DNA of 64,000 nucleotides from Scandinavium sp036271055 (GTDB lineage Bacteria > Pseudomonadota > Gammaproteobacteria > Enterobacterales > Enterobacteriaceae): contig NZ_DATBBJ010000080.1 in the NCBI RefSeq assembly GCF_036271055.1, positions 38,297 through 102,296 on the forward strand. Direction: 5' to 3'. Below are positions 7,613 to 16,475 of this stretch, piece by piece (position 1 is the first letter of the stretch; each line of letters opens with the position of its first letter). The notes below the pieces were generated by a model that did not search any database, was not told where the DNA came from, and worked only from the letters and a program-made list of their open reading frames with translations. Made by a program: the position numbers and the translations under genes.

Positions 7613-9295
7613 ATGAATCCACATTCCTTGGTAAAGAAAAAAGAGCTTGGAGCTTACTACACTCCAGCAGAACTCAGCCAAGTGCTAGCCAACTGGGCGA
7701 TAGAGTCTTCAAGTGATCACATCCTAGAGCCAAGTTTTGGTGGTTGCGGTTTTTTTGATAGTTGTATATCACGGTTAGTTAACTTAGGCTGTAACTCTCC
7801 AGCAAAACAACTATTTGGAGTAGACATAGATCCGCTCGCTTTTGATATCCTCAGCCAAAAATTTGGAACAATCTTATCTATAGAAAATCGTTTCATACAA
7901 AACGATTTCATAAAAGTAAAACCAGAAGATTTTATTACACCTACATTCGATACTATAATCGGAAATCCACCATATGTTTCTATGCACAATATGACAGAAA
8001 CACAAAGATCATCCTGTGAAAAAATATTACACAATTCACCATTCTCAGGACAAACCATAGGAAGAAATGCAAGCCTTTGGGCCTTTTTTTTGTTACATAG
8101 CCTTTCATTTTTAAAAACCAGTGGTCGTGTTGCATGGGTTTTACCAAGCAGTGCATTACATGCAGATTATGCTAAAAAATTAATAGATATATATAAAAAA
8201 CATTTTGATACAATTAAAATTGTAAAATTAGCTGAGCGTTACTTTCGTTCTGAAGGAGCAGAAGAAACTTCCGTGATATTAGTTGGTAGTGGATTCAGTA
8301 CAACTGAAGTTAAGATTTGTAATTTTTCAGTATATTCTGTAGATGGAATTTCTGATCTAGATATAATTCTAAAAAACGGAAATGAGAAGAATAGTCATAG
8401 TGATGAAAATTATAAATTAGCGTTTATTTCAACAATAATAAAAGACACATATAAGCAACTAAATTCATCTACTTTCTCATACCAATTAAATGATTTTATT
8501 GATATTAAAATCGGTATGGTTACAGGTGCAAATAAAATTTTTATTGTAAACAAGGAAATATTAGAAGGAAATAATATTCCTGCAAGTTGTGTTAAACCTG
8601 TAATAGGGCGGTTTTCCTCACTTATTGGGATCAGACACACAAAATCTAGGCAGCAGATGATTGAAAATCATAACCATCGTGTGTTTCTAGTAAACCCATC
8701 TTTGGAGCAGATGGAGGCCAAAGATTGCAATGTCAAAAAATATTTATCTCAGCTTCCATATTCAGAAATATTAAAAAATAGGACGTTCAAAAAAAGAACC
8801 TATTGGTTTTCGCCCGATGATAACATAATCCCAGATGGTTTTTTATCATATATGATTCACTTAGGCCCGAGATTGGTTATTAACCAAGCAAAGGTTAACT
8901 GTACAAACTCAATACACAGAATCTTTTTCCGTAAAAAAACCACATTAAAGAACAAATTAGCAATATCTTTAACACTCTTATCTACCTACTCACAATTCTC
9001 AGCTGAAGTTGAAGGTAGAGCTTATAGTTCAGGAGTATTAAAAATAGAACCTAGTGCTGGAAAAAGAATAAAAATTCTACTTAACGATCATTGTATAAAT
9101 TTATTAAATGATGTATTAAAAAATGTTGAACATCATATAAAAAATAATGAGTTACATATAGCAACAAAAATCATTGATAAGGCATTGATACAATCTGGAT
9201 TATTAACTCAAGTGCAATGTGATGTCTTATCAGAAGGTCTTTTATTCTTACGAAAAGAGCGATACAAAGGTGTGAGAAACTTCGATGAACAATGA
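7613..9295 (+). CDS. Gamma-class N6-adenine DNA methyltransferase
   Basis: This 560-residue protein has an N-terminal methyltransferase: motif X-like ELGAYYTP at 11-18, motif I EPSFGGCGF at 39-47 (SAM binding), motif II DID at 71-73, an ND pair at 97-98 and the catalytic NPPY at 118-121. The order X, I, IV marks the gamma class of Eco57I-type enzymes. The second half probably recognises the target sequence. No nuclease motif is visible, so it may protect self DNA or mark it for the partner proteins. It heads a four-gene operon and overlaps the next gene by 11 bases. GC content is far below the chromosomal backbone, a sign of recent transfer. Confidence 0.85.
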   Translation: MNPHSLVKKKELGAYYTPAELSQVLANWAIESSSDHILEPSFGGCGFFDSCISRLVNLGCNSPAKQLFGVDIDPLAFDILSQKFGTILSIENRFIQNDFIKVKPEDFITPTFDTIIGNPPYVSMHNMTETQRSSCEKILHNSPFSGQTIGRNASLWAFFLLHSLSFLKTSGRVAWVLPSSALHADYAKKLIDIYKKHFDTIKIVKLAERYFRSEGAEETSVILVGSGFSTTEVKICNFSVYSVDGISDLDIILKNGNEKNSHSDENYKLAFISTIIKDTYKQLNSSTFSYQLNDFIDIKIGMVTGANKIFIVNKEILEGNNIPASCVKPVIGRFSSLIGIRHTKSRQQMIENHNHRVFLVNPSLEQMEAKDCNVKKYLSQLPYSEILKNRTFKKRTYWFSPDDNIIPDGFLSYMIHLGPRLVINQAKVNCTNSIHRIFFRKKTTLKNKLAISLTLLSTYSQFSAEVEGRAYSSGVLKIEPSAGKRIKILLNDHCINLLNDVLKNVEHHIKNNELHIATKIIDKALIQSGLLTQVQCDVLSEGLLFLRKERYKGVRNFDEQ

Positions 9296-11603
9296 AAATG
9301 AACTCAAGAAACAGTTGCTCAAAACAATTACCGTCTCAAAAGATGGTGCGCTACTTATTAATGATAATATCGATTATGATCGCTTAATCGAACTCTCAGA
9401 AAAAATTTCAGCTTTTGACAAAGAGAATGTTCGTTTCTCGGTTGATGCAAAGTTAGTAGAACGCTTAGGTGAGCAACTTGTAGCAAAAAAAACAACCGCA
9501 TTGAGTGAGTTGGTCAAGAATGCTTATGATGCAGATGCTACAACCGTTTTTGTAGAATTCATTGGAACTGAGGAGCCAGGGGGAAAAATCAACATTCAAG
9601 ACTCAGGGAATGGAATGAATTTTGATGAATTAATCAATGGTTTCATGAAAATTAGTACTGCAGATAAAGCAGAAAACCCTGTATCCCCTTCATATTCCCG
9701 CCCCAGAGCAGGTAAAAAAGGGATTGGAAGATTTTCTGCGCAAAAAATAGGTTCTTCATTAAAAATAATAACGAAAAAAAAGGATGATGACTTTTATACA
9801 TGTATTGATATTGATTGGGATCTATATTCTTCTGGACAATCAATACAAACAATTAAGAACAAAATCACGCATGATCATACCAATGATTATAATTTTCAGC
9901 ATGGTACTCGGTTGGAAATTGGTAATGTAAAAGAAGCATGGACAGACAATAATATCTCTACTGCCTTTCATTATCTATCTAACATTATAATGGTCAGACC
10001 AGCTGATGGTAATTTAGATCCTGGCTTTGATGTTAAATTCAATTTTATTGACAAATCAGGTAAATTGACCGATTTTATTTTAGATGATAATTCTGTATAT
10101 TTTTCTTCCGCTGATGTCAAAGTCACAGCAGAAATGAAGAAAGGATATTGTTTAATAGATATCAAAGGTATTAATAACCCCAAGCTAGACAAACAATTAA
10201 CGATAGAAGAGTATTATTTTGAAGATCTTTTAGAATGCGGTTATAGATTAGAGCTACATTATTTTGGATTGTCACAAGGAGATCCAAAAATTAAATATTT
10301 GAACGGTTTCTTACGTTCCAACGGAGGTATAGTACTCTATAGAAATGATTTCTATGTTGCTCCCTATGGGGAAAGATTCAATGACTGGCTAAGTTTAGAT
10401 GAATCATCTAGACGAAGAGTCATATTACCCCCACACTCCAATACAAACTTTATTGGTGGCGTTTATGTCTATGACCCTGCTGGTAATAAATTTGAAGAGA
10501 CATCATCACGCGAAGGTGTACTTGAAACAGAGAGCTTCAATCACTTAGTTGAATTAACAAAAAATATTGCTATAAAAGTTGCTTCTCATGTTGCTTCTGA
10601 AAAAGGAAGAAAAGTCACTGCTTCTCAAAAATATGAAAAGTCTAAGCCATTAAAAGAAAAAGTTGAAGAACAATTTGCAAATCTAAAAAATAAAATTATA
10701 CAAAAAAGCGAATTAAAAACAACCCATCAAAGTGATGATAACGCTATTCAAACTGTTCATTCCACTGATGAATATCTAAAATTGGATAATGAGATTGAGC
10801 AAGAAATAATCACCTTTGATAATACCCTAAAAGAATATGTTAATGAGCAATTAATGTACAGAGTATTATCATCTATGGGGCTTGCTATTTCTGAATTCAC
10901 TCATGAAATACAAACATATTTAACTAACTTAAGACTCAATAGTGTCACTCTTTTAAAACTTTCAGAAACTAATCCAGAAATATTAGAAATTCAGGGTGAG
11001 CTTGAGACTAACTTATCAATGCTTGTCGCGTATACTGACTTCTTCGATGGAACAATGCGAAGTAATTCCAATCGTGAAAAAAATCACTACGAAATAAGGC
11101 AAATCATAAATAAATTTTATAGTGCCATGTCACCAACGATTCAACGTAGGGGATATAAATTTGAATCGAAATTCGACTCATGGGATATATGGACAAAAAA
11201 ACTACATATTTCAGAATTAATGTCTATTTTAATAAATTTATTTACAAACTCAATTAAAGCAATTCAAAGAGCTAACCCAGAAAAGGGTAAAATTCATCTT
11301 GATGTAAAGACAACTGAAAATTATATTACTATTAGGTTTGAAGATAATGGAGATGGAATTCCTGAAGATAAATGGGCTGAGATATTTAGGCCGTTATACA
11401 CTACAGAAATACCTGCGAAATCTTATTCATCTGAAAATCAATATATGAGAGGCATGGGGCTAGGTCTTTCAATAACGGAACAAATCATTACAGAGTTAGA
11501 CGGAGAAATATCCGTTACCTCACCTTCTGAAGGTTACAAAACTTGCATTAAAATAATACTGCCTAGAGCTAAAGAATCGGAGATTCCTGAAGATGCCTAC
11601 TAA
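9285..11603 (+). CDS. Double GHKL ATPase / histidine-kinase-like protein
   Basis: This 772-residue protein carries two ATP-binding Bergerat folds. The first resembles Hsp90/MutL/MORC proteins: N-box ELVKNAYDAD at 75-84, DSGNG at 106-110 and GKKGIGRFS at 143-151. The second is kinase-like: possible phospho-acceptor FTHE (His 540), N-box NLFTNSIKAI at 651-660, DNGDGI at 687-692 and GMGLGLS at 723-729. A lysine- and glutamate-rich probable coiled coil (about 435-520) joins them. No membrane segment or sensory domain is visible. The overlap with the following receiver gene suggests His-to-Asp phosphotransfer between the two. The N-terminal ATPase may act as a clamp or switch on DNA. Confidence 0.8.
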   Translation: MNNENELKKQLLKTITVSKDGALLINDNIDYDRLIELSEKISAFDKENVRFSVDAKLVERLGEQLVAKKTTALSELVKNAYDADATTVFVEFIGTEEPGGKINIQDSGNGMNFDELINGFMKISTADKAENPVSPSYSRPRAGKKGIGRFSAQKIGSSLKIITKKKDDDFYTCIDIDWDLYSSGQSIQTIKNKITHDHTNDYNFQHGTRLEIGNVKEAWTDNNISTAFHYLSNIIMVRPADGNLDPGFDVKFNFIDKSGKLTDFILDDNSVYFSSADVKVTAEMKKGYCLIDIKGINNPKLDKQLTIEEYYFEDLLECGYRLELHYFGLSQGDPKIKYLNGFLRSNGGIVLYRNDFYVAPYGERFNDWLSLDESSRRRVILPPHSNTNFIGGVYVYDPAGNKFEETSSREGVLETESFNHLVELTKNIAIKVASHVASEKGRKVTASQKYEKSKPLKEKVEEQFANLKNKIIQKSELKTTHQSDDNAIQTVHSTDEYLKLDNEIEQEIITFDNTLKEYVNEQLMYRVLSSMGLAISEFTHEIQTYLTNLRLNSVTLLKLSETNPEILEIQGELETNLSMLVAYTDFFDGTMRSNSNREKNHYEIRQIINKFYSAMSPTIQRRGYKFESKFDSWDIWTKKLHISELMSILINLFTNSIKAIQRANPEKGKIHLDVKTTENYITIRFEDNGDGIPEDKWAEIFRPLYTTEIPAKSYSSENQYMRGMGLGLSITEQIITELDGEISVTSPSEGYKTCIKIILPRAKESEIPEDAY

Positions 11604-12732
11604 ATATCTATATATTGATGATGACCGCTATGAAACTGTGAGAGCATATATAAATACGCTCGAAGCACAATCTGATGAAAAATTTAAAATTCACCATCGA
11701 CAAGTTATGAATATAAAAGATGTCGTGAATTTAATAAGAGAAGAAGGATTTAAAGGTGTTATAATCGATCAGCAATTAACAGCGGAAAGTGATGATAATC
11801 TTAAAGTAGATTATTTTGGTACTACCTTGGCACAACACCTTAGGACAGTAATGGCAATTGGTGAAATAGCTGTCATGCCTTTAATTTTACTATCTAATGA
11901 AGAGAGGATTGTTGAATCCTTTACTCCTGATGATTCTTCTCATGATCTTTTTGATTATGTAATTAAAAAAAACAAATTAGCTGATCGAGGAATTCCTAAA
12001 AAAGCAGCAGAAGCCTTAAATGAATTAATTCATGCTTATAAATTAGCAAATGAAGTTCATAATAAAAATGGGGAAGATCTTCACGATAATAGCATTATGA
12101 CTATTTTGGGGATAGATGAGGCTAAATTTGAACAAGTCGATAAAAGATTCATTGATTTCATAAAAGCAAAATCACATGATACTCATGCTGTAGTAAGTGC
12201 AATTTACTCAACATTAGTTCGCAGTGCTGGAATGTTAGTTACTGAAAAGATGTTGTTAACGCGTTTAGGGATAGATCAAAGCACTTCAGCCGACTGGGAA
12301 AATTTAAAGTCACGTTTTGACAATTGCTTATATAAAGGTATTTTTAGTACAAAAAAACGTTGGTGGTTTTCTTCAATAGAAGATTGGTGGTTTTCAATAT
12401 CTCCAGAAAATCCTATACTTCAATCTTTAGATGTGAATGAGCGAGTTGAAATATTAAAACAGAAAACGAATCTAGTGGGTTTAAAGCCAATAACTTTATC
12501 GTATAAAGGAAACCAAAGCAGTCACTTATGGATAAATTGTGTTGCTACAGATGTTCCATTAGATCCGTACGATGCACTGAGAGCTAGAGATCCTGATCTA
12601 AAACCATGGGAACAACCTAAATATTTAGACCTTTTAGCAGTTCTCGAAGGTAAAACAGGTAAATACAGTGTCCATATTGAGGATAGAACTAAACGTTTAA
12701 CACTGAAGGCGAGGTTAAAACCAGATGCCTAG
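11593..12732 (+). CDS. Receiver-domain protein with unknown C-terminal part
   Basis: The first 130 of 379 residues follow a response-regulator receiver: acidic pocket D9-D11 (YIDDD), candidate phospho-acceptor D59 in VIIDQ, S101 after PLILL and a lysine at 125-126 (YVIKK). The remaining 250 residues do not look like a DNA-binding output domain; they contain an unusual Trp-rich stretch (RWWFSSIEDWWFS, residues about 256-268) and I do not recognise them. The gene overlaps its neighbours by 11 and 8 bases, so it is translated with the kinase-like protein and is its probable phosphorylation target. The output is more likely protein contact than transcription control. Confidence 0.7.
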   Translation: MPTKYLYIDDDRYETVRAYINTLEAQSDEKFKIHHRQVMNIKDVVNLIREEGFKGVIIDQQLTAESDDNLKVDYFGTTLAQHLRTVMAIGEIAVMPLILLSNEERIVESFTPDDSSHDLFDYVIKKNKLADRGIPKKAAEALNELIHAYKLANEVHNKNGEDLHDNSIMTILGIDEAKFEQVDKRFIDFIKAKSHDTHAVVSAIYSTLVRSAGMLVTEKMLLTRLGIDQSTSADWENLKSRFDNCLYKGIFSTKKRWWFSSIEDWWFSISPENPILQSLDVNERVEILKQKTNLVGLKPITLSYKGNQSSHLWINCVATDVPLDPYDALRARDPDLKPWEQPKYLDLLAVLEGKTGKYSVHIEDRTKRLTLKARLKPDA

Positions 12733-13441
12733 TCCTCTAGAACTTGCCCAAGATTTAGAAAGAATTGCCGATATCTTAATGGAAGAAAACTTTATCTATA
12801 ATCCTAGCCCATTGAGGAGTGTGAGAGATCAACTTAAAAGAAATCCGAAAAAATACTCTATAAATGGATTGATTTTCCACAGCGTAAATGGTGAATATGT
12901 CAGATCAGGGATATGGGATAAAAGCCTAGATGTTAAAATGAGCGGCCAAGTAGATATTAATGGCGATGATTTTGTTTATTCAAACGTCTCCAAGATGGTC
13001 ATTGATATTGAATACTCCTGCCTTAAGGAAGAGGATGTATCCGAATGCAAAGGTTGTTGGCATATGGACTACCATGTTATGCCCGGGAATCCTCCATTAT
13101 ATATGCACCCAGATTATCACTTACATCACGGCGGAAAAAAGATTGCCGAACTGAATAATTTTGGCGATTTAGTTATTCTTGATACACCCAGAGTGATGCA
13201 TCATCCCCTAGATATTATCCTAGGGATTGATTTCGTAATATCTAATTTCTTTTCAGAACGAGAATGGCGAAAACTTCGAGCTAGGAAAGAATACCACTGT
13301 ATAGTAGAGAAAGCTCAAGAAAGCTGGTGGAAAGATTATTACTCTACTTTAAGTTCCTATTGGGATAGCAAAAACAAATCAACAAGAAAAGATCTGGATG
13401 CTGTTATTTCAGCAAAAAAATTAAACCCTCATTTCATATGA
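12725..13441 (+). CDS. Unknown protein with Cys/His cluster, last gene of the operon
   Basis: This 238-residue protein is not recognised. It has a dense Cys/His/Asp region at about 108-135 (CKGCWHMDYH, then HPDYHLHHGG), followed by PRVMHHPLDIILGIDF at 155-170, which looks like a conserved structural or metal-binding core. Such a pattern could make a metal-dependent hydrolase or nuclease, but no known active site can be assigned. It starts 8 bases before the end of the receiver gene and ends the operon. As the only member without a predicted regulatory or methylating role, it is a possible effector. Its codon use is as AT-rich as that of the rest of the operon. Confidence 0.7.
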   Translation: MPSPLELAQDLERIADILMEENFIYNPSPLRSVRDQLKRNPKKYSINGLIFHSVNGEYVRSGIWDKSLDVKMSGQVDINGDDFVYSNVSKMVIDIEYSCLKEEDVSECKGCWHMDYHVMPGNPPLYMHPDYHLHHGGKKIAELNNFGDLVILDTPRVMHHPLDIILGIDFVISNFFSEREWRKLRARKEYHCIVEKAQESWWKDYYSTLSSYWDSKNKSTRKDLDAVISAKKLNPHFI

Positions 13442-13565
13442 GATTAACTAATCAGGGAATGGGTATACATCCACTCCCTGATTCTATTTTGAAGCAACTA
13501 ATAAAATACTGTATAATGTAATTTATAACTTTCAGATTCACTATACATTCGTTTTTATTGATACT

Positions 13566-14816
13566 TTATGTTTTATCAAAATCAAATGGGCTTACTGCTA
13601 CCTCCCTGTTCGTATCCAGATAATCCGCCCACCACTGCAGCATTATCCTACGCTCCCCAAGATGCTCCGCCTTATGGATGTAAGCTGCCCGAACAGAGCT
13701 ACGCTCCTGATGGCTCATCTGCCGCTCTACAGCATCCCTCGACCACAATCCCGATTCAATCAAAGAACTACACGCCATAGTCCTGAAGCCATGTCCACAT
13801 ACTTCCGTTTTCGTGTCATAACCCATCACTCGCAGAGCCTTGTTAATCGTATTCTCACTCATCGGCTTACGCAGATCGTGATCGCCCACAAAGATCAGCT
13901 CTCGGTTTCCATTCATGTTTTTGATCTTTTCCAAAATAGCTAAGGCTTGCCGCGACAAAGGAACAAGGTGAGGCGTCCGCATCTTTGAACCACGCTGTGA
14001 ATGTTTAACACCGTCCAGCGCTTCACGCTCACCGGGGATCGTCCACATGGCCGTTTCAAAATCCACTTCTGACCAGCGAGCAAAACGCAGTTCACTCGAA
14101 CGAATGAAGACCAACAAAGTGAGTTCAACAGCTAATCGAGTTAAGGGTCTGCCAGAGTAATGATCAATGCGGTGAAGTAATTCGGGAATACGTTCAAGAT
14201 CTAGAGCCGCACGGTGCTTTCTTTTCGCCGTAGCAACCGCACCGGCAATCTCTTGAGCGGGGTTGTAGTCGATTAACCCACTCTGCACAGCAAAGCGCAT
14301 AATCGCGGTAGTACGCTGCTGCAAACGAGCAGCGACTTCGAGACGCCCGGACGACTCCACCGCTTTGATGGGGACAAGTAGATCCCGTGTCTTCAGGTCA
14401 GCAATGTTCCGCTTACCGATGGCAGCAAAGAGATTATCTTCGAGACTTTTCAAGACACGAGCACTATGTGCTGAAGACCATTTCTGATTACTGGCGTGCC
14501 ACTCTCTGGCGACCACTTCAAACGTTATCGCTTCCTGCTGTTGTTCTACCTTAACAGCTTTCTTGTTCTCACTGGGATCGACACCATTAGCTAACAGCTT
14601 ACGGGCTTCATTCCGGCGTGCCCTGGCATCTGCCAGCGAGACTTCAGGGTATTTCCCCAGCGCCAGCATCTTCTCTTTTCCGCCGAAGCGATAACGAAGT
14701 CGCCAGTATTTAGAACCGTTAGGGTGAACCAGCAATACCATACCGTCACCATCAGTGAGCTTATAGGCTTTTGCTTCAGGCTTAGCCGAACGAACCTTCA
14801 CATCACTCAGAGCCAT
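13566..14816 (-). CDS. int: P4-type tyrosine integrase
   Basis: This 416-residue protein is a P4-family integrase. It begins MALSDVKVRSAKPEAKAYKL (arm-binding DUF4102 region, residues 1-85), has a central core-binding domain, and a C-terminal catalytic domain with Arg in RSSELR, the HGFRT box and nucleophile Tyr in AAYIHKAEH. Start 14816 is preferred over an upstream ATG at 14852 because AAGGA precedes it and the family begins MALSD. The gene lies just downstream of the leuX 3' end and reads in the same direction as the tRNA, the usual layout for leuX islands. It should carry out integration and excision between tRNA-derived att sites. Confidence 0.93.
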   Translation of the reverse strand: MALSDVKVRSAKPEAKAYKLTDGDGMVLLVHPNGSKYWRLRYRFGGKEKMLALGKYPEVSLADARARRNEARKLLANGVDPSENKKAVKVEQQQEAITFEVVAREWHASNQKWSSAHSARVLKSLEDNLFAAIGKRNIADLKTRDLLVPIKAVESSGRLEVAARLQQRTTAIMRFAVQSGLIDYNPAQEIAGAVATAKRKHRAALDLERIPELLHRIDHYSGRPLTRLAVELTLLVFIRSSELRFARWSEVDFETAMWTIPGEREALDGVKHSQRGSKMRTPHLVPLSRQALAILEKIKNMNGNRELIFVGDHDLRKPMSENTINKALRVMGYDTKTEVCGHGFRTMACSSLIESGLWSRDAVERQMSHQERSSVRAAYIHKAEHLGERRIMLQWWADYLDTNREVAVSPFDFDKT

Positions 14817-14844
14817 GATGAGTATCCTTTCAAGGGTTCTGTGT

Positions 14845-14933
14845 GGGTACAATCATTATCGAACCGGGATATACCCGCAGATGTACCCGCAGCAGTAAGT
14901 TGATGTAGATTGAATCAGGTTGACTTAGGTTGA
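14845..14933. repeat. Short repeats upstream of the integrase, candidate arm-type sites
   Basis: Between the integrase and leuX are TACCCGCAG at 14872-14880 and 14884-14892 (period 12), AGGTTGA at 14917-14923 and 14927-14933 (period 10) with AAGTTGA at 14897-14903, and GGGTACA at 14845-14851 inverted relative to TGTACCC at 14882-14888. Clustered phased repeats here fit integrase arm-binding or AlpA/excisionase sites. This is inferred from position and pattern. Confidence 0.5.
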
Positions 14934-14977
14934 GTGAAAAAGCGAGGAAAGCCTTGCAGATACTGGATTTCAGGCAC

Positions 14978-15001
14978 AAAAAAAGACGTCCGTTGACGTC
15001 T
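14978..15001 (-). terminator. Intrinsic terminator of leuX
   Basis: Read on the minus strand, AGACGTC-AACG-GACGTCT forms a perfect 7-bp stem followed by seven T. It lies 14 bases beyond the encoded CCA end of leuX and separates the tRNA from the integrase. Confidence 0.9.
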
Positions 15002-15014
15002 ATTGATGTTCCGA

Positions 15015-15099
15015 TGGTGCCGAAGGCCGGACTCGAACCGGCACGTATTTCTACGGTTGATTTTGAATCAACTGCGTCTACCGATTTCGCCACTCCGGC
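15015..15099 (-). tRNA. leuX: tRNA-Leu (anticodon CAA)
   Basis: The minus strand holds a class II tRNA of 85 bases beginning GCCGGAG and ending CTTCGGCACCA with an encoded CCA. The anticodon loop TTCAAAA between GTTGA and TCAAC gives anticodon CAA, reading UUG. The T-arm GGTTCGAGTCC is intact, so integration has left a functional gene. It corresponds to E. coli leuX, which also lies beside ahr (yjgB) and is a well-known island insertion site. Confidence 0.97.
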
Positions 15100-15128
15100 A
15101 CGGAAGGGATCTGCTGATAGCGGTTGGG

Positions 15129-15156
15129 ATTATACCTGTCATCTGCCGTCATGCAA
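15129..15156 (-). promoter_or_regulatory. leuX promoter
   Basis: On the minus strand TTGCAT (15151-15156) and TATAAT (15129-15134) are separated by 16 bases, about 30 bases upstream of the tRNA 5' end. The -10 element is a perfect consensus and the placement fits a stable-RNA promoter. Confidence 0.75.
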
Positions 15157-15396
15157 GCGGCGTTCATGCTTGCGTCGGTTAAGTGCTGAAAATTGCAGCA
15201 GCGAGCTATTTTGGGTCGATTTCACTCACACTGGAATGCATCCAGAACGCTCATCTTACTCAGCCAAAAGAAGCACAACGCTCAGATATCTCAGACAATC
15301 CTCCCCTCTTCCCCGTGCATCCTGCCCCCTTCTGCTAAGCGCCGCGCAGCGCCATGCTCTACACTTCCTGTTCAACACCATAATGAGGGAAGTGCG

Positions 15397-16416
15397 ATGT
15401 CCATCATCAAAAGTTACGCAGCGAAACAGGCGGGTGCAGACTTGGAAGTGTGGGAGTACGACGCGGGCGAACTGCTGCCAGAAGACGTTGAAGTGCAAGT
15501 GGACTACTGTGGGATCTGCCATTCCGACCTGTCGATGATCGACAACGAGTGGGGCATGTCGAGCTATCCGTTAGTTGCGGGTCACGAAATCATTGGTCGT
15601 GTGGCGGCGCTGGGAACGGCTGCGCAGAGCAAAGGCCTGAAAGTGGGTCAACGCGTGGGTGTGGGCTGGACAGCGCGAAGCTGTGGGCATTGCGACGCGT
15701 GCATCAGCGGTAACCAAATCAACTGTCTGGAAGGCTCGGTGCCGACCATTATGAACCGTGGCGGTTTTGCCGATAAACTACGCGCCGACTGGCAATGGGT
15801 CATTCCGCTGCCAGAAAGTATTGATATCGAAACGGCTGGCCCGATGCTGTGCGGCGGGATCACCGTCTTCAAACCTCTGTTGCTTAATAACGTGACGGCG
15901 ACCAGTCGCGTCGGCGTGATTGGCATCGGCGGTCTGGGGCATATCGCGATTAAATTGCTGCACGCCATGGGCGCGGAAGTGACGGCGTTCAGCTCGAATC
16001 CGGCGAAAGAGAAAGAAGTGCTGGCGATGGGTGCAGGCCGCGTGGTCAACAGCCGTGACCCGGAAGCGCTGAATGCGTTGGCTGGGCAGTTCGATCTGAT
16101 CATCAACACAGTGAGTGTCGATCTGGACTGGCAGCCGTATTTTGAAGCGCTGGCATACGGCGGCAACTTCCATACCGTCGGCGCGGTGATGAAGCCGTTG
16201 CAGGTGCAGGCCTTTACGTTGATTGGCGGCGACCGCAGCATCTCCGGTTCTGCCACCGGTAACCCGTCTGAACTGCGCAAGCTGATGAAATTTGCCGGGC
16301 GCAGCAAAGTGGCACCAACCACCGAATTGTTCCCGATGTCGCAAATCAATGAAGCACTGAAACACGTCCGCGAGGGTAAAGCCCGCTATCGCGTGGTGCT
16401 GAAAGCAGACTTTTAA
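15397..16416 (+). CDS. ahr: NADPH-dependent aldehyde reductase
   Basis: This 339-residue zinc alcohol dehydrogenase matches E. coli Ahr (YjgB) in length and position beside leuX. Catalytic zinc ligands lie in CGICHSD (near residue 38-44) and GHE, the structural zinc site in CGHCDAC...C, and the Rossmann motif GIGGLGHIA at about 175. It reduces a range of aldehydes to alcohols in the cytoplasm. ATG 15397 with TGAGGGA upstream is chosen; a longer in-frame extension to 15193 lacks support. It converges on the PTS operon across a shared hairpin. Confidence 0.93.
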   Translation: MSIIKSYAAKQAGADLEVWEYDAGELLPEDVEVQVDYCGICHSDLSMIDNEWGMSSYPLVAGHEIIGRVAALGTAAQSKGLKVGQRVGVGWTARSCGHCDACISGNQINCLEGSVPTIMNRGGFADKLRADWQWVIPLPESIDIETAGPMLCGGITVFKPLLLNNVTATSRVGVIGIGGLGHIAIKLLHAMGAEVTAFSSNPAKEKEVLAMGAGRVVNSRDPEALNALAGQFDLIINTVSVDLDWQPYFEALAYGGNFHTVGAVMKPLQVQAFTLIGGDRSISGSATGNPSELRKLMKFAGRSKVAPTTELFPMSQINEALKHVREGKARYRVVLKADF

Positions 16417-16436
16417 GTATTGCTGAGTGACGTATT

Positions 16437-16467
16437 GCCCGGCGGTGCAACACTTGCACCGCCGGGC
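16437..16467. terminator. Bidirectional hairpin between ahr and the PTS operon
   Basis: GCCCGGCGGTGCAA and its exact reverse complement flank a three-base loop, a 14-bp stem between the convergent ahr and PTS IIC genes. ATTTTCATTT follows on the plus strand. The GCCCGGCGG core also resembles REP sequences. Confidence 0.75.
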
Positions 16468-16475
16468 ATTTTCAT

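Noticed and set aside
1..13565. Second copy of the leuX 3' end (left att site)
   Set aside because: I looked for GGTTCGAGTCC/GGACTCGAACC-type sequence in the island part and found none; the left junction is probably outside the window.
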